From Palsa-459 sp963841965 (lineage in GTDB: Bacteria; Actinomycetota; Acidimicrobiia; Acidimicrobiales; RAAP-2), in assembly GCA_963841965.1 (NCBI GenBank), contig CAWJES010000010.1, positions 62,001 to 126,000 on the forward strand: a DNA stretch of 64,000 nt, in the 5' to 3' direction. Positions 8,897 to 18,445 of the stretch are shown piece after piece. Under the pieces are notes generated by a model. That model made no database searches. It was not told the DNA's origin and saw only the letters and a list, made by a program, of their open reading frames with translations. Position 1 is the stretch's first letter. Every line of letters begins with the position of its first letter. Made by a program: the position numbers and the translations under genes.

Positions 8897-10069
8897 TCAC
8901 GCGCCGAGCGCGCGGAAGAATCCGGGCGGCGCGACGACGTCATCGCGGCTCAGTTCGCTCACGCTCGCCCGGCCGAGTCCCAGCAGCGCCGAGTCGATCC
9001 CGCCTCGCAGGATGTCGAGCACGTTCTCGACGCCCGCCTGGCCGTTGACCGCGAGGCCCCAGAGATAGGCCCTTCCAATCATCACCGACGTGGCGCCGAG
9101 GCATAGGGCCTTCACAACATCGCTGCCCCGCCGCACGCCGCCGTCGAGCAGGATCTCGATCTCGCTTCCGACGGCATCGGCGATCGCGGGAAGGCACCGC
9201 AAGGGGGCCGGCGTCCCATCGAGGTTGTTCCCCCCGTGGTTGGAGACGGAGAGAGCACTCGCACCTGCGTCGACGACGCGCTTCGCGTCGTCGACGCGGC
9301 TGACGCCCTTGACCATGAACGGGCCGTCCCACTGGCTCCGCAGCCACGCGATGTCCTCCCAGGAAGGCAGTGGCGTCTGCATCCACTCGTAGTACGCGCC
9401 GAAGAAGGTGGGAGGATCCGCACCCGGCGCAGCCATGTTCGGGGTCGAGAGGTCGGGCAGGTGGCCCGTCCTCGTGAACGACCACCACCACCTCGGCCGA
9501 ACGACCACCTGCGGCGCGAACTTGAGCATCGCCCTGAGGTCCAGCTTCTCTGGAATCCAAGGGCTCCCCCAGTCCCGTCCATTGGAGAAGGACCAGTCGA
9601 GCGTGAGGATGATCCCCCGCGCACCGGCCGAGGCCGCGCGCTCGAGCCGCTGCAGCATCGTGTCGCGATCGCCCGCCCAGTACATCTGGAAGAGGACCTG
9701 ATCGCTGACGGCCGTCACCTGTTCGATCGGCTTGCTCGCGAAAGAACTGAGACCCATCGCAATGCCCCTGCTCGCAGCCGCCCGCGCGACAGCCACCTCC
9801 CCATCGGGATGCACCGCCTGCACGCCCGTCGGCGAGATGATCACAGGCATCGACAACTGCTGGCCCATCACGGTGACCGCCGTGTCGCGCTTGTCGGAGA
9901 GTCCCGCAATATGCGGTGCGAACCCGAGGAGGTCGAAGGACTCGAGGTTGTCGCCTGAGGACAGGCCCTTCTCGGATCCTCCGATCAGCGCGCCGTAGAC
10001 GGATCTCGGCAGGCGTCGCTTGGCGCGCTGCTGCGCGATCGCCACCGTCTCAAACCACGCGTTCGCCAC
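8897..10069 (-). CDS. mftD: Mycofactocin synthase MftD (FMN-dependent alpha-hydroxyacid-dehydrogenase family)
   Basis: FMN enzyme that, in known systems, oxidatively deaminates the peptide-derived intermediate AHDP to pre-mycofactocin. The 390 residues from GTG 10069 (VANAWFETVAIAQQRAKRR) match MftD rather than lactate dehydrogenase. Supporting stretches are LPRSVYGALIGGSEKG, MPVIISPTGVQAVHPDGEVA, GLSSFASKPIE, the catalytic-His region SVSNHGGNNLDGTPA, and LLDGGVRRGSDVVKAL. The C-terminus keeps NGQAGVENVLDILRGGID. It is about 12 kb from mftA-C/E/F and divergent from the CFA-synthase-like gene. A longer reading frame upstream of GTG 10069 has low-complexity Arg-rich translation and is not credible. 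Confidence 0.9.
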   Translation of the reverse strand: MANAWFETVAIAQQRAKRRLPRSVYGALIGGSEKGLSSGDNLESFDLLGFAPHIAGLSDKRDTAVTVMGQQLSMPVIISPTGVQAVHPDGEVAVARAAASRGIAMGLSSFASKPIEQVTAVSDQVLFQMYWAGDRDTMLQRLERAASAGARGIILTLDWSFSNGRDWGSPWIPEKLDLRAMLKFAPQVVVRPRWWWSFTRTGHLPDLSTPNMAAPGADPPTFFGAYYEWMQTPLPSWEDIAWLRSQWDGPFMVKGVSRVDDAKRVVDAGASALSVSNHGGNNLDGTPAPLRCLPAIADAVGSEIEILLDGGVRRGSDVVKALCLGATSVMIGRAYLWGLAVNGQAGVENVLDILRGGIDSALLGLGRASVSELSRDDVVAPPGFFRALGA

Positions 10070-10218
10070 AGTCGAATCCCCCAGTGAGTCGCACCCGACT
10101 CTACTGCCGCACTGCATTCGCGAGGCCTGCGCATCCGCGGTCCGACGATGGCATCCGGCCGTGGACTCCGACGGCGCTGCGTGCAACAATGCGCGCGTCG
10201 TCCATTGAGGAGGTTCCA

Positions 10219-11583
10219 ATGGGGATCGCGCAGTTCGTCTCCTCCGTCTTCGATGATGAGCTCCCATTCCGCGTCGAGGCCTATGACGGGTCCGTCGCGG
10301 GTCCGCTGGACGCGGACCTCACGATCAAGATCCACAGTCCCGATGCGATCTCGAGGATCGTCACGAGACCCGGAGAGCTCGGGCTCGCGCGCGGATACGT
10401 CTCGGGAGACATCTCGCTCGACGGGAACATCGATGCCGTCTTCGCACTGACCGTGCCTCCCCTGCGCAAGGTCCTCAGGCCCGCGCTGGTCGAGGAACTG
10501 ATCCGCGAGGCCGGGGTCTCCGTGCTCCGCCCCCTCCCGCCCCCGCCGATCGAGGCGCACCCCCGAGGGATGCTGCACAGCCGGTCCCGGGATCGGCAGG
10601 CCATCTCACACCACTACGACATCTCCAACGAGTTCTACGAGCTGGTGCTCGGACCGTCCATGACCTACTCGTGCGCCGTCTTCACGTCCCCCGACGACAC
10701 CCTCGAGGATGCGCAGGTCCGAAAGGTCGACCTGGTCGCGAGGAAGCTCGACCTCGCACCGGGCATGCGGCTCCTGGACGTCGGGTGCGGGTGGGGCGCA
10801 ATGGCCATCCACGCAGCCCGGGTGTACGGAGCGTCGGTCGTGGGCGTGACCTTGTCCGAGCCGCAGCAGCGGTACGCGACGCAGCGTGCGAAGGACGCGG
10901 GCGTCGGCGACCTCGTCGAGTTCCGCGTGCAGGACTTCCGCGATGTAACCGACGGGCCGTTCGACGCAATCAGCTCGATCGGGATGTTCGAGCACGTGGG
11001 CCGACGCTCCATGGAGGACTACATCGCCGCGCTCTACCGGCTGCTGCGCCCGGGCGGGAGGCTCCTCAATCACGCCATCGGCAAGCCGGCGACGCTCCAG
11101 GCCGATCCCTCCCCGTCGAGGTTCAGGGAGGTGTCTCGCGCGCTTGCCGTCGCGGCCGGCATGCGCGGGCCGTCCAGGATCCGCAGCCCATTCATGCAGC
11201 GGTACGTCTTCCCGGACGGCGAGCTGCATGAGGTCGGCTCGGTCGTGTCGATGTTCCAGACCTACGGGTTCGAGGCCCGCCACCTCGAGAGCCTCCGGGA
11301 GCACTACGCGCTGACGCTGCGCCACTGGGTCGCGAATCTCGATGCCAACTGGCTGGGTGCCGTCGAGCAGGTGGGCGTCGAGCGGGCCAGGGTCTGGCGC
11401 CTCTACATGGCGGGGTCCGCGGTCGGGTTCGAGCGGCACCACATCGAGGTCCACCAGGTCCTCTTCGTTCGCCCCGAGCACGGACGCAGCAACCTGCCCT
11501 TGCGTCCGTCCTTCGACGCGGTGGAGGACATCGAGCACCTCACCTCGTCGCGCCGCGACCGACACCCGACCGCCGGCGCCTGA
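10219..11583 (+). CDS. Cyclopropane-fatty-acid synthase family SAM methyltransferase
   Basis: 454 residues. It probably transfers a methyl(ene) group from SAM to the double bond of membrane phospholipid acyl chains. An N-terminal region (about 1-130) precedes the CFA core HHYDISNEFYELVLGPSMTYSCAVF. The SAM-binding motif LLDVGCGWGAMAIHAA is at about residue 185, followed by GVTLSEPQQRYA and SIGMFEHVG, then HYALTLRHWVANLD near the end. ATG 10219 follows a good TTGAGGAGG site. Two desaturase genes lie within 12 kb and could supply unsaturated substrates. It could also be one of the methyl-branching (tuberculostearate-type) relatives. Confidence 0.88.
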   Translation: MGIAQFVSSVFDDELPFRVEAYDGSVAGPLDADLTIKIHSPDAISRIVTRPGELGLARGYVSGDISLDGNIDAVFALTVPPLRKVLRPALVEELIREAGVSVLRPLPPPPIEAHPRGMLHSRSRDRQAISHHYDISNEFYELVLGPSMTYSCAVFTSPDDTLEDAQVRKVDLVARKLDLAPGMRLLDVGCGWGAMAIHAARVYGASVVGVTLSEPQQRYATQRAKDAGVGDLVEFRVQDFRDVTDGPFDAISSIGMFEHVGRRSMEDYIAALYRLLRPGGRLLNHAIGKPATLQADPSPSRFREVSRALAVAAGMRGPSRIRSPFMQRYVFPDGELHEVGSVVSMFQTYGFEARHLESLREHYALTLRHWVANLDANWLGAVEQVGVERARVWRLYMAGSAVGFERHHIEVHQVLFVRPEHGRSNLPLRPSFDAVEDIEHLTSSRRDRHPTAGA

Positions 11584-11638
11584 ATCCATGCGCCCGGGCA
11601 TGCAATACGCTCGGGCGACACGGACACGGGGAGTCAGC

Positions 11639-12283
11639 ATGGTGGCTGAGGCAGCACAGGCGCACAGGGTCGTCACCGGCGTGCGGGGCCAGCGATACGG
11701 CGAGGTGCTCCTCGCCAACCCGTCCGGCGACGGCATCGAAGCGGAGGTCTACAACAGCTTCCTGCTGAACGAGTGCCCCGCCGAGCTCTGGGAGCTCCTC
11801 GACGCTCGGTCCATCGCCCGGGAGCACGGCGTGCTCATCGCCATCCTCAACGGCCCGAGGTACTGGCTCATGGACACGATCGAGCGGGTCGACCCGGCGT
11901 CGGCGCCGCGCATCCAGAACTTCGGCGGCATCGACATGTTCCGCGCTGCGACGCTGCACCTCGGCCCCGCGCAGCTGGATCCCTCGCCCTACCTCGAGCG
12001 GCACGTGACGCGGGGTGCGGTCTTCGCGTTCGACGCCGGCCGTACCGTGTACGAGCTGACCGCGCCTGATGGACGCGTCTACGCAATGCAGGCGTTGTGC
12101 ACGGCAGTCGATCCGAACCTGACCGAGGATGGTCTCGCCGATCTCGCGAACCGTCTCGCGCTCCCGGAAGGATGGGTGTACTCCTCGCGCGTGCTCACGA
12201 CGCCGCTGCGGATCGAGACATCGGACGCCGATGCTGCGGTCGTCCAAGACGAGTACCAGAACACGTACTCCCGCCGAGCCTGA
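11639..12283 (+). CDS. Conserved-looking protein of unknown function
   Basis: 214 residues from ATG 11639, preceded by GGGGAG. No signal peptide or membrane segment is seen. Recognisable stretches are RYGEVLLANPSGDGIEAEVYNSFLLNECP, GPRYWLMDTIERV and TVYELTAPDGRVYAMQALCTAVDPNLTEDGL. They suggest a small soluble alpha/beta protein, but I cannot assign a family with certainty. Codon use is typical of the neighbourhood. It sits 55 bases behind the CFA-synthase-like gene and may be co-transcribed with it. Confidence 0.7.
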   Translation: MVAEAAQAHRVVTGVRGQRYGEVLLANPSGDGIEAEVYNSFLLNECPAELWELLDARSIAREHGVLIAILNGPRYWLMDTIERVDPASAPRIQNFGGIDMFRAATLHLGPAQLDPSPYLERHVTRGAVFAFDAGRTVYELTAPDGRVYAMQALCTAVDPNLTEDGLADLANRLALPEGWVYSSRVLTTPLRIETSDADAAVVQDEYQNTYSRRA

Positions 12284-12403
12284 CGCAGCGGGGTACCCCG
12301 CGGACAGCGTCACACCCTGCACCTACGGTGGGTCGTGCCGCAGGACTGGAGTCAGACCGGACGGAGGATCGAACCTCGCGCGGCCGACCGGGGAGGGGTG
12401 CGG

Positions 12404-12982
12404 ATGCGTCGTCCAGCCGCGTTCAGGGATCCGGCTGACTTGCTGGATGCGGTCCGCCGGGTCGTCGCCAGCAGGGGTCCGCTCAACGAGCCCCCCGAGC
12501 GAACCGACGCATCGATCGACCGTTTCCTGGTGTCGATGCGGACCCTCGGCGAAGGGCTCGTCGATCTCACGGCACTCGTGGTCGCATCTTCGCGTCGATG
12601 GGTGATGATCGCGTCGGAGTGGCGGGGCGAGGCACCGCAGTCCAACCGCTACTGGCAGCTGCTCGCCTTTGAGGATCGCACCGCGATCGTCGAGGTCGTG
12701 AGCAACAGCTACCTCGCGCCGGCGTGCCGCCACACCGCCACCGCCGAGCAAAGGCTCCGCGAGATCGGGTGGCGTGCCCCGCACGGGGGCGTCTCGCCGA
12801 ACTGGTGGGCTGCGGCAACAGAGCCGCTCGCATCCACAGACCGGATCGCACGCGAAGCGCGCCTTGCGATGCGCGACGTCCTCGAGTTCACCGAGACGAC
12901 GAAGCTGCTCGTGACGCTGTTCGAGTTCTCCTACCGGGCGCCGACCGCGGCGCGGCGCGAGTGGCCCGACCAGCCCTGGTGA
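12404..12982 (+). CDS. Hypothetical protein, possibly TY-Chap (type III chaperone-like) fold
   Basis: 192 residues from ATG 12404, which follows GGGGAGGGG at good spacing; an in-frame GTG 12335 would add 23 Arg-rich residues and is less likely. Sequence features are SNRYWQLLAFEDR, LREIGWRAPHGGVSPNWWAAA and a C-terminal helix (FTETTKLLVTLFEF). The pattern SNRY...LGW.PP..NWW is reminiscent of actinobacterial TY-Chap/YbjN-like peptide-binding domains. This is recalled from family patterns and is tentative. No catalytic motif is seen. Confidence 0.65.
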   Translation: MRRPAAFRDPADLLDAVRRVVASRGPLNEPPERTDASIDRFLVSMRTLGEGLVDLTALVVASSRRWVMIASEWRGEAPQSNRYWQLLAFEDRTAIVEVVSNSYLAPACRHTATAEQRLREIGWRAPHGGVSPNWWAAATEPLASTDRIAREARLAMRDVLEFTETTKLLVTLFEFSYRAPTAARREWPDQPW

Positions 12983-13184
12983 AGCCGAGCGCGGGCGCGC
13001 CGCACCTACCGGAGGGTAAGGCAGGGTCGGATGCGCTTTCCCCGGGCTGTCGTGCCGTGAGGACGCTGCGGGTCGCACGTTCGCCAGTCGTTTGTGGGAT
13101 TCTTGAAGGGCCAGGCTCCCTCGATGCGCGAGGAGCCGTCGGGGATCCTGGGGCTCCCGTGGCCGAGGAGAGCGGGGACGCGAC

Positions 13185-14090
13185 GTGGTGCAGAAGACCG
13201 AGGAGTTGGCCAGGGATCGTGCGCTCGTCGAGGAGCTTGCCGTGCCTGCGGCTGCCCTGTTCGAGCGGCACCTCGCGGCGACCAAGCAGTGGTATCCGTT
13301 CGAGGACATCCCGTGGGGGCACGCCACCGACTACGCCGACGAGTGGGACGAGGGTGCCTATCCCCTGTCCGAGGGGATCCGCAGCGCCCTCATCGTCAAC
13401 CTGCTGACGGAGGACAATCTCCCGTACTACACCCACACCCTGCTCTCGCCCGTCAGCGACGACCATCCGCTCTGCGAGTGGTCGAGGCGGTGGACAGCCG
13501 AGGAGTGGCGGCACTCCGCGGCGATGCGCGACTGGATCCTCGCGACGAGGGCCCTCGACCCGTGGCGGCTCGAGGACGACCGCATGGTGCAGATGTCGAC
13601 GGGGATCGTGCCCAAGAGCCCGACCGTCGCCGAGATGCTCTCCTACGTGTCCTTCCAGGAGCTCGCCACCCAGGTCGCGCACCGCAACGTGAGCCAGGCG
13701 CTCGATCGCACGCTGCGCGGCAAGAAGATCATGTCCCAGATCGCCGGGGACGAGGGGCTGCACCACGCCTTCTACCGTGACCTCACCGCTGCGGCCCTCG
13801 AGATCGACCCGTCCTACGTGGTCGTCGCGATCTGCCGCCAGCTGCGCGGCTTCAAGATGCCCGGGACGGGCATCCCGGGCTTCGCAGCGCACGAGCGGAT
13901 CATCGCCGATGCGGGGATCTTCGACGCCGAGCAGTATCTCCGGCTCGTCGTGGAGCCGACTCTGGGCGTCTGGGGGATCGACGACATCGAGGGACTCGAC
14001 AGCGATGCCGAGCAGGCCCGGGATCGGATCCACAGGACGGTCGAGACGCTTGCGAGGATCGCCAAGTCGACGGCCAAGGTGCGCGACTAG
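13185..14090 (+). CDS. Acyl-ACP desaturase (soluble di-iron type)
   Basis: 301 residues. It introduces a double bond into acyl-ACP or acyl-CoA using a carboxylate-bridged di-iron centre. The iron ligands are visible as LTEDNLPYYTHTL, AEEWRHS and GDEGLHHAFY, matching the plant/actinobacterial DesA (FAB2) pattern. No transmembrane segments. GTG at 13185 is the start; a second GTG immediately follows. Together with the CFA-like methyltransferase and the membrane desaturase at 21.8 kb it suggests local concentration of membrane-lipid tailoring. Confidence 0.9.
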   Translation: MVQKTEELARDRALVEELAVPAAALFERHLAATKQWYPFEDIPWGHATDYADEWDEGAYPLSEGIRSALIVNLLTEDNLPYYTHTLLSPVSDDHPLCEWSRRWTAEEWRHSAAMRDWILATRALDPWRLEDDRMVQMSTGIVPKSPTVAEMLSYVSFQELATQVAHRNVSQALDRTLRGKKIMSQIAGDEGLHHAFYRDLTAAALEIDPSYVVVAICRQLRGFKMPGTGIPGFAAHERIIADAGIFDAEQYLRLVVEPTLGVWGIDDIEGLDSDAEQARDRIHRTVETLARIAKSTAKVRD

Positions 14091-14154
14091 CGCCCGGGAC
14101 AGCCCCCGTTTCGCTGCCCGCCGAGTCGCTCGACAGGCTGTCGGGAGCGCCTGC

Positions 14155-15438
14155 TCAGGGGAACAGGCCGCGCAACTCGGTCGCCTCGGCGATCCGCTCG
14201 ACGCCCGCGGCGATGGCAGCGGCGCGCATCGGGACCTTCAGCGACTCGGAGCGGTCGAAAACGTGGTTGATCGCGTCGTGCATGGTCGTCGTGAACCGCT
14301 TGGCGAACAGGTCGCGCTCCCACAGGAAGCCCTGGAGGTCCTGCGCCCACTCGAAGTACGACGCGACGACCCCGCCTGAGTTCGCGAGCACATCGGGGAC
14401 CGAGATGATCCCCCGGTCGTCGAGGATGGCGTCAGCCTCGCGCGTGGTCGGTCCGTTCGCCGCCTCGACCATCACCTTGGCCGCCATGGTGCGGGCGACC
14501 TCCGGCGTGATCGAGCCGCCGAGTGCGGCGGGGATCGCGAGGTCCGAGTCCACAGCGAAGAGCGTCGCAGGATTGATCGCGTCGGCGCGCTCGTAGCCCG
14601 CGACGGTCCCGGTCGCGGCGAAGTGCTCCGCCAGGCCCTCGGGGTCGATACCCGCGTCATCGTGGATCGCGCCCTCGACGTCGGCGACGGCGACGACGCG
14701 CATCCCGAGGTCCGTCAGGAGCTTGACGAGCGGGGAGCCGACCTTGCCGTAGCCCTGGACGACGGCGCGCGCTCCCTCGAGCGGCAGCTCGAGGCGCTTG
14801 AAGATCGCGGCCGACGAGATCGAGACGCCGACGGACGTCGCACCGGCATGACCGAACGTGCCGCCGATCGCGATCGGCTTGCCCGTCACGACCCCTGGGG
14901 TCGGGCGGCCGCGGACCATCGAGATGGTGTCCATCACCCACGACATCGTCTGGGTGTCGGTGTTGACGTCGGGGGCCGGGATGTCGCGGTCCGGGCCGAG
15001 GATCGATGCGATCCCGATCGTGTAGCGCCTCGTCAGCCGCTCGAGCTCGCCTCGCGACAGCGCGGTCGGGTCGACGGTCACGCCACCCTTGGCGCCGCCG
15101 AACGGGATGTTGACGATCGCGCACTTGACGGACATGTCCGCGGAGAGCGCAGCGATCTCGTTGACGTCGACGGACTGGTGGAACCGGATGCCGCCCTTGC
15201 CGGGCCCGCGCGAGGTGTCGTGCTGGATCCGCCAGCCCGTGTACATCTCGACCCGGCCGTCGTCCATGCGGACCGGGATCGCGATCTGGAGGATGCGCTC
15301 GGGCGTCACGATCATCTTCGTGAGCCCCTCGTCGAGGTGGAGGAGCTGGGCCGCCTCCTCGATGAGCGAGACGACCTGGGTCCACGCGTTGTGCGCACCG
15401 GACTCGAGGCTCTCGGGGAACTGGGGACTTGTGACCAC
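14155..15438 (-). CDS. gdhA: Glu/Leu/Phe/Val dehydrogenase (glutamate dehydrogenase)
   Basis: NAD(P)-linked interconversion of glutamate and 2-oxoglutarate plus ammonia. 427 residues from GTG 15438. Substrate-binding and catalytic motifs are GPGKGGIRFH (catalytic Lys region) and NIPFGGAKGGV. PAPDVNTD and the Rossmann GYGKVGSPLV follow, then VPDVLANSGGVV. The length fits hexameric GDH. The in-frame region upstream of GTG 15438 lacks another good start with conserved sequence. Specificity for glutamate over branched amino acids is inferred from overall resemblance. Confidence 0.92.
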   Translation of the reverse strand: MVTSPQFPESLESGAHNAWTQVVSLIEEAAQLLHLDEGLTKMIVTPERILQIAIPVRMDDGRVEMYTGWRIQHDTSRGPGKGGIRFHQSVDVNEIAALSADMSVKCAIVNIPFGGAKGGVTVDPTALSRGELERLTRRYTIGIASILGPDRDIPAPDVNTDTQTMSWVMDTISMVRGRPTPGVVTGKPIAIGGTFGHAGATSVGVSISSAAIFKRLELPLEGARAVVQGYGKVGSPLVKLLTDLGMRVVAVADVEGAIHDDAGIDPEGLAEHFAATGTVAGYERADAINPATLFAVDSDLAIPAALGGSITPEVARTMAAKVMVEAANGPTTREADAILDDRGIISVPDVLANSGGVVASYFEWAQDLQGFLWERDLFAKRFTTTMHDAINHVFDRSESLKVPMRAAAIAAGVERIAEATELRGLFP

Positions 15439-15620
15439 GCTGTCACCGCCTGGATTGGAAATGTGGTTCGCGGCGCTGGAACCGCTCCCCTCCAACCTAG
15501 ACGCGCCGGGCCCCGGATCCTCAGCATCCCCTTGCATTGCTGACCAACGGCCCTACTCGATCGGGACCGCGGCGGACGGCACCTCGGCCCGGTGCGGATC
15601 GGCCGGTCCGGCGGTCCCGA

Positions 15621-16406
15621 TCAGCGCGGCGTCCTCGGATCCGGCACGACGACGGGGATCCCGTCGACGTCGACGACCCGCACCGCCACGCCGTAGTGGG
15701 CCCTGATCGTCTCGGGCGTCAGGATCTCGGCCACCGAGCCGCTCGCCACGACCCGGCCACCGTCGAGGACGCACAGCCGGTCCGCGAACCTCCCGGCGAG
15801 CGTCAGGTCGTGGAGCGTCGCCACGACCGCGATCCTCCGGCTCCGCCGTTCCTGCGCCACCACCTCGAGGACCTCCAGCTGGTGACGCAGGTCGAGGCCG
15901 GTCGTCGGCTCGTCGAGCACGAGCAGCGGGGATTCCTGGACCAGTGCGCGAGCGATGACGGCCATCTGGCGCTCCCCGCCCGAGAGCGTCTGGACACCGC
16001 GATCCGCGAGCTCGTGCAGGTCCAGTCGCGAGAGCACCTCGCCCACCACGGAATGGTCCATCGGTGTCTCTGCGCGCAGCAGCGACCGGTGCGCGACCCT
16101 GCCGAGCAGCACGTAGTCGTAGACGGACATGCCCTCGGGGACGACGGGCGTCTGCGGCACGAACGCGACGAGCCCGGCCCGCGAGCGGTCACTGAGCCCG
16201 TGGAGGCTCCGCCCGCTCAGCTGGATCGACCCCGAGTCGAACTTGCGGAGTCCCGCGATCGCCTGGACCAGCGTCGTCTTGCCGGCGCCGTTCGGCCCGA
16301 TCACGGTCACCCACTCCCCCGGCTCGACGGAGAACTCCACGCCGGCGAGAAGGGACTTGTCGCCGACCGCGATCCGGAGGTTCGAGACCTCGCAGGCTGC
16401 GGTCAC
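15621..16406 (-). CDS. btuD: ABC transporter ATPase, cobalamin uptake
   Basis: 261 residues powering import through the permease encoded just upstream. Walker A GPNGAGKTT, Q-loop FVPQTPVVPEG, signature LSGGERQ, Walker B LLVLDEPTTGLDL and the H-loop TLHDLTLAGRF are all intact. The GTG start at 16406 overlaps the permease stop (GTGA). It is the last gene of a btuF-btuC-btuD operon behind a cobalamin riboswitch, which is the reason for preferring B12 over iron-siderophore as substrate. Confidence 0.9.
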   Translation of the reverse strand: MTAACEVSNLRIAVGDKSLLAGVEFSVEPGEWVTVIGPNGAGKTTLVQAIAGLRKFDSGSIQLSGRSLHGLSDRSRAGLVAFVPQTPVVPEGMSVYDYVLLGRVAHRSLLRAETPMDHSVVGEVLSRLDLHELADRGVQTLSGGERQMAVIARALVQESPLLVLDEPTTGLDLRHQLEVLEVVAQERRSRRIAVVATLHDLTLAGRFADRLCVLDGGRVVASGSVAEILTPETIRAHYGVAVRVVDVDGIPVVVPDPRTPR

Positions 16407-17443
16407 CGGAGCCGCAGCCTGCGGACGTGCAGCACGAGCACGAAGAAGGGGACGCCCAGGATCGCCGTGACGACGCCGATCGGAACCTCGACGTCGGTGA
16501 TGATGGTCCGGGCGAGCACGTCCGCGAGGACGAGGAACCCTGCGCCGCCGAAGAGGCTCAGCACCAGGATCCGCCGGTAGCTCACGCCCACCATGAGCCG
16601 GACCGCATGGGGGACGACGATGCCGACGAAGCCGATCAGCCCGGCGGCGGACACGGCTGCGGCGGCACCCAGCGACGCTGCGGCGATCACCACCGTGCGC
16701 ACGACGACCACGGGGAGGCCCAGCGACGCGCTCTCGAGCTCGCCGACGGAGAGCACGTCGAGCAGCCGGGCACAGGCGATGCACACGACGACGGACACCG
16801 CCATGTAGGGCAGGACGCCGAGGATGCCGCCCCACGTCGCGCCCGCGAGCGAGCCGAGGAGCCAGTAGTAGACGTGGGAGACCGCGAGCGACGACGACTG
16901 CTGCAGGAGCGTCTGGATCGCAGCGAGCACGCTCGCGACCGCCACCCCCGCGAGGATCAGCGTGGTCGGCCCCGTGGCGCCCCTGCCCGCGACGATCCAG
17001 GTCAGCGCCACGGCGCACAGCCCTCCGGCGAACGCGAACAGCGGCGTGACGCCCGGCGCGTCGGCGCCGCCGCCGATCACGACGATCGCGAACGTCGCCC
17101 CGAGTCCGGCGCCCGCCGCAATGCCGAGGAGGTAGGGGTCCGCGAGCGGGTTCCGGAAGACCCCCTGGTAGGCGCCGCCCGCGACCGCCAGCGTGCCGCC
17201 GACGAGCAGGCCGAGCACGACCCTCGGGGCACGAAGCGTCCACACGATGACCGAGTCGACCGGCCCGAGCGGGTGCCCGCCGATCCCGAGCCGCCATGCG
17301 ATGTCCGAGACGATGCCCGTGATGGGGATGTGGACGGGCCCGACGGACAGCCCGACGGCGGACGCCACCAGCGCGAAGAGGACCGCGACGACCAGGTAGC
17401 GGACCTTCAGGGTCGACGACGACCGCGGTCGGGCCCCGGGCAC
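16403..17443 (-). CDS. btuC: FecCD/BtuC-type ABC transporter permease, cobalamin uptake
   Basis: 346 residues with about ten predicted membrane segments. Family hallmarks are LRAPRVVLGLLVGGTLAVAGG, GVFRNPLADPYLLGI, the coupling-helix region GLIGFVGIVVPHAVRL and DVLARTI. The chosen GTG 17443 lies 8 bases after the binding-protein stop and gives a standard family length; the open frame extends further upstream but overlaps btuF. It pairs with BtuD to carry corrinoid into the cytoplasm. Confidence 0.9.
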   Translation of the reverse strand: MPGARPRSSSTLKVRYLVVAVLFALVASAVGLSVGPVHIPITGIVSDIAWRLGIGGHPLGPVDSVIVWTLRAPRVVLGLLVGGTLAVAGGAYQGVFRNPLADPYLLGIAAGAGLGATFAIVVIGGGADAPGVTPLFAFAGGLCAVALTWIVAGRGATGPTTLILAGVAVASVLAAIQTLLQQSSSLAVSHVYYWLLGSLAGATWGGILGVLPYMAVSVVVCIACARLLDVLSVGELESASLGLPVVVVRTVVIAAASLGAAAAVSAAGLIGFVGIVVPHAVRLMVGVSYRRILVLSLFGGAGFLVLADVLARTIITDVEVPIGVVTAILGVPFFVLVLHVRRLRLR

Positions 17444-17451
17444 GGCGCCCG

Positions 17452-18414
17452 CTACTTCCGCAGCGTCTTGAGGGCCGCCAGCACGTCGGCGGTGAGCTCG
17501 TTCATGAGGATCGACACGCGCGGTCCCCACCTCGACGCGATGTCATCGTTGAGGCCGAACACCAGCTTGTCCTTCACCGCGGTGAGCAGCGCGAAGCCCG
17601 GCCGCTTCTTCACCGTCGTCAGGGTCTGCTTGCAGCAGATCGTGTCGGCCAGGAAGATCACGTCCGGGTCCGCGCTGATCACGTACTCGGCGGACAGCTC
17701 GGGGTAGCCGCCATCGAGGGTCGTGCTCGCGGCGTCAGCGATGTTCGTGACGCCAAGGTCCTTGAGGAGGGTCCCCGCGTACGTGGAGGACGTGAGCGAG
17801 TAGTAGTACGTCGGGTCGAGCTCGAAGTAGATCGACACGGGCGCGTGCTTCGAGGGGACCTCGGCCTCGTCCTTCGCGATCGTCCGCTCGATGCCCCGCG
17901 CGACCGTCAGCGACCTGGCGTAGTGCCCGGTCGCGTCACCGAGCCACGTGAGCTGCTGGTACGTGTCGCCGGTCGTCGACGCGGCGTCCTGCTCGAGCAC
18001 CGGGATGCCTGCAGCGGTGAGCTGCGCCTCGAGGTTGTCCGGGTTGTACGACACGACGACGAGGTCGGGCCGAAGGGCGATCATCGCCTCGACGTTGGGC
18101 GTGAAGGCGTCGAACCGCGTCTTGGGCAGGCCGTGGGCGGGGTAGTTCGAGTCGTCGTCCACGGCGATGACCTGGTGTCCCGCCCCGATCGCGAAGAGGT
18201 CCTCGGTCGCGGTCGGTGACAGCGAGATGATCCGATCCGGGGCCTTCTTCAGCACGATCGACCCGGCGGGCGATGTGATGGTCATGGGGAACTGGAGCTT
18301 CGGCGCGAACGCCGAGGCTGCGCCCACGGGGCCGCCTGCCGTGCCGACGAGCGCCGTGGCGACGAGCGCGCCCGACGCGGCGAGCAGCGCGATGGTCCTG
18401 GTGATCCTGTGCAT
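17452..18414 (-). CDS. btuF: Periplasmic-type cobalamin-binding protein
   Basis: 320 residues. The signal peptide (about 1-33: MHRITRTIALLAASGALVATAL) lacks a clear lipobox Cys. The TroA-like fold begins with PDRIISLSPTATEDLFAIGAGHQVIAVDD and includes FTPNVEAMIALRPDLVVVSYN and DVIFLADTICCKQTL. ATG 18414 is preceded by GAGAGGAGACCC. The cobalamin riboswitch directly upstream points to a corrinoid as ligand. The family also includes haem and siderophore binders. Confidence 0.88.
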   Translation of the reverse strand: MHRITRTIALLAASGALVATALVGTAGGPVGAASAFAPKLQFPMTITSPAGSIVLKKAPDRIISLSPTATEDLFAIGAGHQVIAVDDDSNYPAHGLPKTRFDAFTPNVEAMIALRPDLVVVSYNPDNLEAQLTAAGIPVLEQDAASTTGDTYQQLTWLGDATGHYARSLTVARGIERTIAKDEAEVPSKHAPVSIYFELDPTYYYSLTSSTYAGTLLKDLGVTNIADAASTTLDGGYPELSAEYVISADPDVIFLADTICCKQTLTTVKKRPGFALLTAVKDKLVFGLNDDIASRWGPRVSILMNELTADVLAALKTLRK

Positions 18415-18445
18415 GGGTCTCCTCTCGCCGAATGGGTATGGACGA

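Noticed and set aside
15621..18414. Iron-siderophore transporter as the identity of the ABC operon
   Set aside because: Family alone would allow it, but the cobalamin riboswitch directly upstream favours B12.
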